The position numbers and the translations under genes were made by a program. Source: Cyrtodaria siliqua (Eukaryota; Mollusca; Bivalvia; Adapedonta; Hiatellidae). Taken from it: a DNA stretch of 64,000 nt. Within the stretch, counting starts at the first letter, position 1. Each line of letters starts with the position of its first letter. The notes under the pieces are model-generated. The model was not told the origin of the DNA. It saw nothing but the letters and a program-made list of their open reading frames with translations, and did not search any database. The stretch lies in NCBI GenBank assembly GCA_037043455.1, contig JAWPHD010010303.1:1-64000 (forward strand). Reading direction: 5' to 3'. Shown here piece by piece: positions 23,961 through 35,300 of the stretch.

Positions 23961-24599
23961 AATTCTTCCTCAACTATATACATATATATTCACATTCACA
24001 TGTACTATAACACTATCTCTTCGTCTCTGTATCCTGTGCCAAGGCCGACCCCTTTTTCGACATAGGTTTGGCACGTCCATGCCATTATTTAAAATTGATA
24101 TTCCAACATTATTCAATGGTTGTTGTAATGAAACTATACACTGTTCTTTATGTATATATTAGTAAATTTATTGAAATGGAATAACATGGTATATGTTCCC
24201 TTTTATGTATATTTCCACATACCTGTACTTTGCAAATTACCACCAGGCACGTAGGTAGGTGTCAAGTTATTTATATTACAAGAGTATTCAGTGGTTTTAT
24301 TTATTTCCACCTACCAACCTTTATAATTACCTAACAAGACAAGCCACTCGTTTTAAAAGGAAATTTTATTTTATGTTTATCTAGCTACGTCTAGTGTAAC
24401 GTTGAAAAGTGACCCAGTTGAAAATATGTCCGTGGTCACAGTTCAACGTCAAAATGTGTGTCCTTATTCTCTTTGAAAAATGACCATTATTTTTAAGTGA
24501 TGCATTTGTTGATCGGATCTTTATGAAACAGAATCTGTATTCACATATAAATTACATGGAAGCAAAGAAAAATATTTGTGCCTTTTTGCTCATATATTA

Positions 24600-25105
24600 A
24601 TCCATAGAATGGCGTCTGTAGTCATACATATAAGGATGAATGGATTGGCGTCTGTAGAAATATCACAAATATATTAATCCATAGAATGGTGCCTGTAGTC
24701 ACAAATGTATGAATCCATAAAATGACGTCTGCAGTCACACATATATGGACGCATAGTATGGCGTCTGTAGTCACACATATATGGATGCATAGAATGGCGT
24801 CTGTATCACACATATATTAATCCATAGAATGACGTCTGCAGTCACACATATATGGATGCATAGAATGGCGTCTGTATCACACATATATTAATCCATAGAA
24901 TGACGTCTGCAGTCACACATATATGGATGCATAGAATGGCGTCTGTATCACACATATATTAATACAAAGAATGGCGTCTGTAGTCACACACATATGGATG
25001 CATAGAATGGCGTCGGTAGTCACACATATATTAATCCATATAATTGCGTCTGTAGTAACACATATATTAATCCATAGAATGGGGTTTGTAGTCGCACATA
25101 TAAGA
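24600..25105. repeat. ~36-bp minisatellite, about 14 copies
   Basis: Unit TCACACATATATTAATCCAT + AGAATGGCGTCTGTAG, with ATGGATGCAT variants that alternate and give a ~70-bp higher-order unit at 24790-24960. Minus-strand open frames (CVTTDAIL motif) are repeat artefacts. Confidence 0.9.
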
Positions 25106-25107
25106 AT

Positions 25108-25245
25108 ATTATAGGTTATTGCATTTGTATGGCTAAATATTACTTGGAACGAGTTGTTTTGGCAAAGGACAACGAGCTTTCGAGTCGTCCTGCGCCAAAA
25201 CAACGAGTTCCAAGTAATATTTAGCCATACAAATTCAATAACCTT
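25108..25245. mobile_element. Foldback hairpin element, ~55-bp arms
   Basis: Left arm TATAGGTTATTGCATTTGTA ... TTGGAACGAGTTGTTTTGGC; right arm GCCAAAACAACGAGTTCCAA ... ACAAATTCAATAACCT. The loop contains AACGAGCTTTCGAGTCGTC. A CRE-like TGACGTCA lies 170 bp downstream (25413). Confidence 0.8.
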
Positions 25246-25246
25246 T

Positions 25247-25695
25247 TTATTGTATACTTTCATATTGTTTTCGATCAATGTTAATTGTATGACTATTACT
25301 TTTCATTGTATTTGTGTTATTTTTTTAGCTTTTGCTGGAATTCCTATCTTGTCATTCAGTTTCATTTTGTGTGGATGATTATTTTGCGCGAAAACGACGT
25401 CGACGTCGGATGACGTCATTAAAACATCAAGCGATTTTCTAAAGTTTGTTTACCATTCGATAACGTTAAAAACAGTGGGTGAGTGACCATTTCAATTATT
25501 TTATCAATTTCTGCCATAAAAGGTTAAAAAAAACACGTATTTTTATTTGAAAGTAGTTCCTTATTTCTATTTTGCGGCTCTTAGCAAGCACGAGAAAAGG
25601 TTCCGGTGCAATATCAATGTGTGCAATATCATAGAATATTGCACACTTAGCTCAATGCAAACTAAACGGGACAATATGAAAGTATACAATAAATA
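25247..25695. mobile_element. TIR-bounded element beside the hairpin
   Basis: TTATTGTATACTTTCATATT (25247) is repeated inverted as AATATGAAAGTATACAATAA (25674). Inside are TGACGTCA, a GTTTACCATTCG segment and a palindrome GTGTGCAATAT-n-ATATTGCACAC near 25620-25648. No open frame. Confidence 0.6.
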
Positions 25696-26256
25696 TAATA
25701 ATGTATTTTGTTAAATCAAAATAGTAGTACCTTTATACGTAACGTGCAATTCGTTATGTGACAGTAGTATATGTATTTCATTGCCATGAAACATTAAACT
25801 AAAAATGATCCATTATAACTTTCTACTCCTTTATTGATGCATGCCGTATATTTTAATTGCTGACGGCCATATTGTACGCCATCGTGTATAAATGCAACTT
25901 TACAATTCGCAAGTACAAATAACTAAATATATATATATATATGATATATGTTTATTGTAAGAAATGTGTAACTAGGGTAAACGGCAACCTGTAAGCGCGA
26001 AAACATTTAAAATAACACCATTGTGGAGTGTTTTTATTGTTTGCAGCTGTATGTAGTAGTGTATCTTTTAGAACAAAGGGACACCGCCTGGTTGTTTAAT
26101 GTGTTGCTTTTATTTGCACTTGTTCTAGTGTCCAATATGTCACAAAACAAAATATTTCCACTATGATTTTGTTTTTCATTTACAGTTGTGCTGGATTCGG
26201 TCAAGAACAGTGCCCGAAAACTTTTCCGATAACATGCATATTGTTTTTCTTTGCAG

Positions 26257-26324
26257 TTGTGCTGGTTTCCAGTGTGCTGGCTGCTGACGATCTGAATGCC
26301 GGTAACTGGGCCAGTTGTAAGGAA
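26257..26324 (+). CDS. XPNPEP2: Xaa-Pro aminopeptidase exon 1 (signal-peptide end)
   Basis: The exon follows a good acceptor (pyrimidine run ending TTGCAG) and ends at GAA|GTAAGC. Read with codons from 26256 it gives VVLVSSVLAADDLNAGNW then ASCKE: a hydrophobic core, a likely signal-peptidase site after VLA, and a mature start with one cysteine. Phase 0 at its end joins cleanly to exon 2 (CKE-GAQTPPTRVN). The start codon is not in this exon. An open frame does run back to an ATG at 26163, but it crosses the acceptor, so an upstream first exon is more likely. A near copy of the acceptor lies 71 bp upstream (AG at 26184-26185); its use would hit TAA at 26229-26231. No promoter can be assigned. 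Confidence 0.72.
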
Positions 26325-29300
26325 GTAAGCCATTTATATTTACATTGTGTTTAATTCATTTAAATCATGAATCGTTAACCATGTATTTTGAAACGTTTGG
26401 GTACTAACCAAGTAATATTTTACAATATTTGACAGACTTTTTGTCCATTAGTTTCTTTATGAGATTATGTCTTTGCTAGTCTTAAACTATATTTGTAGAT
26501 TTATTCTGTTAACGGAAGGTTCAGATATAATGTTATCATATGTGTGACCCAACTCATTCGCTTTTGTTTGTTTGTAAAGCAAATGTAATACTATTTGTTT
26601 AAACTAAAACATGTAATATATACACCGGAATTAATCGCTATAGATGTACAGTTAGTCATGGGTCACTACTTCAAAAGTCGGTGCACATTAAGTTATGCTT
26701 TTTTTTTTTTTAATTTAAATCCTCCTGTATTTAGTTTCACGTAAAATTGTATTAAAGTTTACGAGGGGTTTAAAACATTGTTCACTTGATGTTGAAGCAT
26801 CCATAAATCAGACAAGAACGTTGTTAAGTTTGAATTTATTACTTCATATATCAGCAGACTAGTAACGCTAAGATTAACACAGACACTTAATAAGCCACTT
26901 GTAAACAAAGCACGTACTGGTGGTACTATTTATGGCATATATATATTCAAATCATGTTCAGTATAAATAAACGGGTATTTATTCCTGTTTAAAGTGTTTA
27001 ATATACGATACATCTCCCCAAGCTATGTGTCATGCAATCTAACGTATATAAAGAGCCCCTACTAATTTGAGGGAAAACGTTATGGTCTAACGGCCATATT
27101 CATACTGAACGACTTAATTTTGAGTTAAAATATTCGCCTATTCTATCAAATAATATACAGTTTCAGGTGACATAAAACAGCTCTTGTATGGTTGTATCAC
27201 ATGTCATTGGGTATTACCAGCGGCTATGGCAAGCCAGTTGTCCAATAATTACGTGAACCCCACGGTCGAAAAACTGTGATTAACGATCGATAAACTAGGT
27301 TTTTCGAACGTAAAAGCATGTTAGCCTATTCTTTCGAGCGAAAACATAGGATAACGTCTGTAAACCATAGTTCACGCTCGTAAACGTAGGTTTACGCTCG
27401 TAAACCCAAGTTCACGGTCGTAAACATAGGTTCACGTTCGTAAACTATGATTCACGCTCGTGAACCCCCGGTTTCACGCTCGTAAACGTAGGATAACGAC
27501 CGAAATTCATAGTTCAATCGAGAAACCTAGTTTATCGAACATAAACCATGGTTTACGGTCGATATACTAGGATTATCAAATCAACTATGAATTTCGGGCG
27601 TGAACATGGGTTCACGACCATGAACCTATGTTTACGACCGTGAACCTACGTTTACGATCGTGAACCTATGTTTACGACCGAAAACCATAGTTTACGAACG
27701 TGAACCTATGTTTACGAGCGTGAACCATAGTTTACGGACGTAAACTTATGTTTACAACCGTGAACTATAGTTTACGCTCGTAAACTATGGTTCACGCTCG
27801 TAAACATAGGTTCACGCTCGTAAACATAGGTTCACGTTCGTAAAACCGGGTTGATCGACTTGTAACTATGCTTTCGGACCGGTATCTGTGATTTACGAGC
27901 ATAGCCAATCACGACCGTGAACCATAGTTTACGAACGTGAACTATAGTTTACGAGCGTGAACCTAGGTTTACGACCGTGAACCTATATGTATGGACGTGA
28001 ACCTAGGTTTACGACCGTGAACCATAGTTTACGGACGTGAACCATAGTTTACGAACGTGAACCTATGTTTACGACCGTGAACTTGGGTTTACGAGCGTAA
28101 ACCATAGTTTACGAGCGTGAACCTAGGTTTACGTTCGATAAACTAGGTTTCTCGAACAAAACTATGATTTTCGGTCGTTTTCCTATGTTCACGAGCGTGA
28201 ACCTATGTTCACGGTCGTAAACCCATGTTCACGGTCGTAAATCCAAGTTCACGGTCGTTAACATAGGTTAACGTTCATAAACTATGGTTCACGCTCGTGA
28301 ACCCAGGTTCACGCCCTTAAACATAGGTTCACCCTCGTGAACTTAGGATAACGACCGAAATTCTTAGTTCAATCGAGAAACCTAGTTCCTTGGTTCACGA
28401 GCGTAAACTGTGGTTTACGCCCGTTATCCTATGTTTTCGCTCGAAAATATAGGTTAGTATTTGATAAACCTGGTTTTACGTTCGAAAAACCTAGTTTATC
28501 GATCGTTAATCCTAGTTTTTCGACCGTGAAGGGTTCACGTAATTATTGGACAATTGCCTTGCCATAAGCGGCTACTTTACGTATATACTAGCACACTTAC
28601 GGAGTACCTTATATAGATGTTAAATATTATACTAATATAACTCACATATCATTATCAAACCAGAATAATGTTGATATTTCTAAGAAAGATTGGTTTCAGT
28701 ATACTGTTTAAATATCGATATGCTTCATTTGACAATGAACACTGACTGCTTAAAATTCACTACGATGCATGGGTCAATTTATCCCACTGTCTGTTTGCTT
28801 ACGTATCCATATCCTTCGTTTAAAAAGAACACTGCTTAAAATTTACTGTTATGCATTAAATTGTAAGGTAAATTTACCCCACCCGCTGTTGGATTTTGTT
28901 ATGGTTTAGTCGATTTCATTATATTCCAAATATCCGGCAAAAATCTCTTACATCGTTAACTATATATGTTTGGTTGTATCGCATGTGGTTAGGGTATTAC
29001 CAGTGTTTACTTTAAGTACATTGAGCACAAATAAAAAGTACCCACTGTTAATGCTGTTTTTTCCCAGAGACCTGTTTTGAGTGAGTATGAAAGCTAAAAT
29101 AGAGTTTTAATAAATCTTTTTTTTTATATTTTTAAGCACATTTATTTTAGAATAAATTTAGAGTAATAATATGTTATGGATGATATGACCAATTCAAGGG
29201 GAGGTAATTTGATAATTGTCGATAATCAAAAGATTATATCTACAAGAGCTGTGTTATGTTTCTTTTTGCGATTTTTTTTATAAGGAATCTACAGAAAATA

Positions 29301-32300
29301 TTATCTCGGATACATTTAGATATTTTTTATACAGTTGATGTTTTAAGGCCAAACAAATGATTTTTTAAGGAAAAGGGAGATAACCTTATCATTCTTTACT
29401 AAACTTTCCAACATTTCTTTGTTGGAACTATTGATGGCGGTCTATATAATTATTCCATATATATCATTATTGATTTCCTGCTTTGTTTTCCAAATAAAAA
29501 GGGGAAAGAAAACTGGGTACTTTTTTATTTTTGCTCAGTAGATGTACTAGCATACTTATGGAATATCTTAAATATAAGCACTAATGTAACTCGCTTATCA
29601 TTATCACACCGGAAGGATGTTGATATGTTCAATTATGCAATGGTTTCATTAGATTGTTTACATGTAAATATGCGTCGTTTGTCAATGAATTATGCTTAAA
29701 ACATAACATTTGCGACTCTCTCAATGCCTCGGAGAGAGCTATGAAAAATGCTAAGCATTACGTGGCTCTTTGCTACTCATGGAAGAAGGATGCAGTCAAT
29801 GACATAGATAAATGCCGGTATGCTTTATTCTTAATCACAGAAATAGAAAATGTGTCACCATGCAAAACAACGCTGTATTTTCAGTTAAAAACGTATATAT
29901 GGACACCGGCACTGTTTTGAGCCAGAGCCAGTGCTTGATTCTCCAAAACCACATGGTTGTTTTGAATTGGCGTTTTACGGTGCACCAACACAAAACGGTT
30001 GTGGCGCAAACAGGAAAACAGTTCTGGCTCACTCTCCATTTACATCCAGATAAGAATATGCACAAGGAGCCTAGATCCTTCTCACCTGCAGAACTGAAGA
30101 TTTGCTGCAAATTCATTTGTAAACACTCCAATTTTCACTGGAGCCATGCTCATTATTTTCTGCCACCACTCAAGTAGTACTGAAACAATACAGGGGTGAT
30201 AATGAAAACATTTAATGAACATGATAACAATGCCATAATGAACATGAATTCGGGGTGGAGTGGGAGGGCGGGGGGTGGGGGATGCAATTTTACACCTCTG
30301 CCTGAATAAGCAGGGATTCTATTCTTGCTCGGCAGCCACACGGTGCCTACATGGTTGGAAGGACAATCGTATGCCCATATTGTCTGTAAAGCTACCAGTA
30401 CTAAACCAATTACTGTAGTTACATATATGTGGATACAAATATTGTTTTACAAGGAACTTTTGTTGTGGTATAAAACAACCATGTGACAAAGATGTTGTTT
30501 GAGATTTAGAAGACTGAACAAGCTAAACATACCGGTTTACTTGCTATCACGACTACCATGAAATAGTTGTAGACATTTCAACATAATTTAATTACCTAGA
30601 AGCATATGACAATCTGTCGTTAAAACGTTGACAAAAATTAAGAACTAAATGAGAGCCAATTGAATTGGGGTTTACAGCGCATTAACACTAACATAAAATG
30701 ATAAATGTCTTCTGGTGCCAAAAGACAAAACATTCCTGAAAGAAAAACGGTAAGAAAAAGAGAAATTTTCACCGAACAAAAAAAAAAGTAAAACAAGATT
30801 TCAGCATCGGTTTCATTTTAGACTATTTGTAAACGGTAGTGAAAAATGCTATTTCCGTTCACGCCCTCTTGCCCCGGGTTGAGCAGATATCTATTATGGA
30901 AATGTCAGAAGTACGAAAACATTAGCCATTCCGAGGATGGTATGCAAATGCCGGTGAACATGGAAACTTTAATGTGGTATTTTCATAGCTGTCCATGGTC
31001 AGCCGGGTATGGTTCCATTTTTAAACAAAATGGTTTGCCTCTAAACGAGTAAATGGTCAAATAAACAAAATGGAATTTAGTTGGGAGCCGAGGTTATGAA
31101 GTCTGCGTATCACAAAGAAATAAAACAGTATAACAAACTAAATTAAAAAATAGACAACCTATCCAAAGGGTAATTAACCACTACTCAGAGCCAAGGCTGG
31201 AGTAGTGGAACCACCGATTCGAAATTTTAAGTAAGAAAACGAAGTATTTGAGAACGTACCAATGTTATCTGTATATAAATATCTGGCTCAGCGCTTTTCA
31301 AAGATTGGAATTCACTTTTCATTCTTATTTCGTCGAGATAAAACCTACGCAGAACGAACATATACTGAGCAAAAATAAAAGTGCACACTTTTTTGCCTAA
31401 TTTCTGGACAAAATGGGAAATACTTAATGGTATACTACAGAATATTTATAGAGACTGCCATCAAATAGTCCAAACAAATAATTAGTTAATATCTCCCTTT
31501 GTCTTAACATGATTTTGTTCGGTCTAAACACATTATCTCTATGAACAAATCCTATATTTGTCAGAGACAATATTTTCTGCATGTACCTTACTCTAACAAA
31601 TCACCTAAAAAACGTAACACATCTTTTGTAGATACCAGCGTTTGATTATCCACAAGTATCAAATGACCTCCCTTTGAACATGTTGAAGTTTTGATATCAC
31701 CCATATCAGTGGATAACTTGGCAACTTTGAAAGTCATGAACGGAATATTTTATTTTTATTAAAACTCTGTTGAAGCTTTTGTACTCCGTCAAACACCGGT
31801 CTATGGAGATATTAGCATTAACAGGGGTCCTTTTTTATTTTGTATATAACTTTCTCACCACAAAACTGCAGTTATTGCCAATGCTGATCGTTTTGGTCTT
31901 ATTCTACGAAACATAATTCATGAGGTACCACCCTAAAATGGTAAACCAAAGACCACACGAAAATACACTAAATACGTAGGTGGTGTGGGTAAATTAACCC
32001 TCGAAACTGAGCTGTCTTGATGCTTAAATCGCAAATATAACTAAAGTTGAACGAAGTTTTATACCAGATGTTGTCAAACATATTTTGGAAATTGTGTTAC
32101 ATGTATGCAATTTTAATTAAGTTATGCATGGCAAAACCAATTTATACGGTAATGCGTAATTGTGCAATATTCCCGTTTTGCATAACCACTGATAATACCC
32201 TAATGACATGTGATACAACCATACAACCGGTATTTTGTGTCACCTGGAATATCATATTAACTCATGATATGTGAATATTTACCGTTTTGTTGGTTAACGA

Positions 32301-35300
32301 CTTGTTTTCCCCATCCGTGGCCGTTAGACCATTACACAAACATATCGTTATCATGCGTCAACAAGCACAAATTTATGTTTTATTTACCGTAAATAACCAG
32401 TTCAAACTGGTACGGGTATCTATCATGACCAAGGCCACGATAGACGACTAACAATCTAGATTTGTGTACACAGTTACCATCTGACGATCGAGGCCACGAT
32501 AGACCAGCTCCGGTCTAGATGTGTGTATATAGTTATCCTCTGAGGGCGAGGCCACGATAGACGAGCTCCGGTCTAGATTTGTGTGTATAGTTATCCTCTG
32601 AGGGCGAGGCCACGATAGACGAGCTCCGGTCTAGATTTGTGTGTATAGTTATCCTCTGAGGGAGAGGCCACGATAGACGAGCTCCGGTCTAGATTTGTGT
32701 GTATAGTTATCCTCTGAGGGCGAGCCCACGATAGACGAGCTCCGGTCTAGATGTGTGTATATAGTTATCCTCTGAGGGCGAGGCCACGATAGACGAGCTC
32801 CGGTCTAGATTTGTGTGTATCGTTATCCTCTGAGGGCGAGGCCACGATAGACGAGCTCCGGTCTAGATTTGTGTGTATAGTTATCCTCTGAGGGCGAGGC
32901 CACGATAGACGAGCTCCGGTCTATATGTGTGTGTCTAGTTATCCTCTGAGGGACGAGGCCACGATAGACGAGCTCCGGTCTAGATTTGTGTGTATAGTTA
33001 TCATCTGAGGGGCCAGGCCACGATGGACGAGCTCCGGTCTAAATTTGTGTTTATAGTTATCCTATGGGGGCGAAGCCACGATGGACGAGCTCCGGTCTAG
33101 ATGTGTGTGTATAGTTATCATCTGAGGGCGAGGCCACGATGGACGAACTCCGGTCTAGATGTGTGTGTATAGTTATCCTCTGAGGGCGAGGCCACGATGG
33201 ATGAGATCCGGTCTAGATTTGTGTGTATAGTTATCATCTGAGGGGCGAGGCCACGATGGACAAGCTCCGGTCTAGATTTGTGTGTATAGTTATCATCTGA
33301 AGGCGAGGCCACGATGCACGAGCTCCGGTCTAGATTTGTGTGTATAGTTATCCTCTGAGGGCGAGGCCACGATAGACGAGTTCCAATTTAGATTTGTGTG
33401 TATAGTAATCCTCTGAGGGCAAGCCCACGATAGACGAGCTCCGGTCTAGATGTGTGTATATAGTTATCCTCTGAGGGCGAGGCCACGATAGACGAGCTCC
33501 GGTCTAGATTTGTGTGTATAGTTATCATCTGAGGGCGAGGCCACGATGGATGAGCTCCGGTCTAGATTTGTGTATATAGTTATCCTCTGAGGGCGAGACC
33601 ACGATAGACGAGCTCCGGTCTAGATGTGTGTGTATAGTTATCCTCTGAGGGCGAGGCCACGATAGACGAGCTCCGGTCTAGATTTGTGTGTATAGTTATC
33701 CTCTGAGGGCGAGGCCACGATAGACGAGTTCCAATTTAGATTTGTGTGTATAGTAATCCTCTGAGGGCAAGCCCACGATAGACGAGCTCCGGTCTAGATG
33801 TGTGTATATAGTTATCCTCTGAGGGCGAGGCCACGATAGACGAGCTCCGGTCTAGATTTGTGTGTATAGTTATCATCTGAGGGCGAGGCCACGATAGACG
33901 AGCTCCGGTCTAGATTTGTGTGTATAGTTATCGTCTGAGGGCGAGGCCACGATAGACCAGCTCCGGTCTAGATGTGTGTGTATAGTTATCCTCTGAGGGC
34001 GAGGCCACGATATACCAGCTTTGGTCTAGATATGTGTGTATAGTTATCCTCTGAGGGCGAGGCCACGAAAGACGAGATCCGGTCTAGATTTGTGTATATA
34101 GTTATCCTCTGAGGGCGAGGCCACGATAGACGAGCTCCGGTCTAGATTTGTGTGTATAGTTATCCTCTGAGGGCGAGGCCACGATATACCAGCTTTGGTC
34201 TAGATATGTGTGTATAGTTATCCTCTGAGGGCGAGGCCACGAAAGACGAGATCCGGTCTAGATTTGTGTATATAGTTATCCTCTGAGGGCGAGGCCACGA
34301 TAGACGAGCTCCGGTCTAGATGTGGGTCTATGGTTATCCTCTGAGGTCGAGGCCACGATGGACCAGCTCCGGTCTAGATGTATATATATAGTTATCCTCT
34401 GAGGGCGAGGAAACGATAGACGAGCTCCGGTCTAGATGTGTGTGTATAGTTATCCTCTGAGGGCGAGGCCACGATAGACGAGCTCCGGTCTAGATGTGTG
34501 TGTATAGTTATCTTCTGAGGGCGAGGCCACGATAGACGAGCTCCGGTCTAGATTTGTGTGTATAGTTATCCTCTGAGGGCGAGGCCACGATAGACGAGTT
34601 CCAATTTAGATTTGTGTGTATAGTAATCCTCTGAGGGCGAGCCCACGATAGACGAGCTCCGGTCCAGATGTGTGTATATAGTTATCCTCTGAGGGCGAGG
34701 CCACGATAGACGAGCTCCGGTCTAGATTTGTGTGTATAGTTATCATCTGAGGGCGAGGCCACGATAGACGAGCTCCGGTCTAGATTTGTGTGTATAGTTA
34801 TCGTCTGAGGGCGAGGCCACGATAGACCAGCTCCGGTCTAGATGTGTGTGTATAGTTATCCTCTGAGGGCGAGGCCACGATATACCAGCTCTGGTCTAGA
34901 TATGTGTGTATAGTTATCCTCTGAGGGCGAGGCCACGGTAGACGAGCTCCGGTCTAGATTTGTGTGTATAGTTATCATCTGAGGGCGAGGCCACGATAGA
35001 CGAGCTCCGGTCTAGATGTGTGTCTATGGTTATCCTCTGAGGGCGAGGCCACGATGGACCAGCTCCGGTCTAGATGTGTATACATAGTTATCCTCTGAGG
35101 GCGAGGAAACGATAGACGAGCTCCGGTCTAGATGTGTGGGTATAGTTATCCTCTGAGGGCGAGGCCACGATAGACGAGCTCCGGTCTATATGTGTGTGTA
35201 TAGTTATCCTCTGAGGGACGAGGCCACGATGGACGAACTCCGGTCTAGATTTGTGTGTATAGTTATCATCTGAGGGGCCAGGCCACGATGGACGAGCTCC

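Noticed and set aside
26163..26354. Translation of the aminopeptidase from ATG at 26163 as a certain start
   Set aside because: The frame passes through a strong splice acceptor at 26255-26256 and a near copy upstream. An earlier exon is more likely, though the alternative remains open.
29654..30177. 88- and 121-residue open frames with Cys residues
   Set aside because: No known motif, no splice context, and the second overlaps dispersed repeat family Y, also present at 22160.
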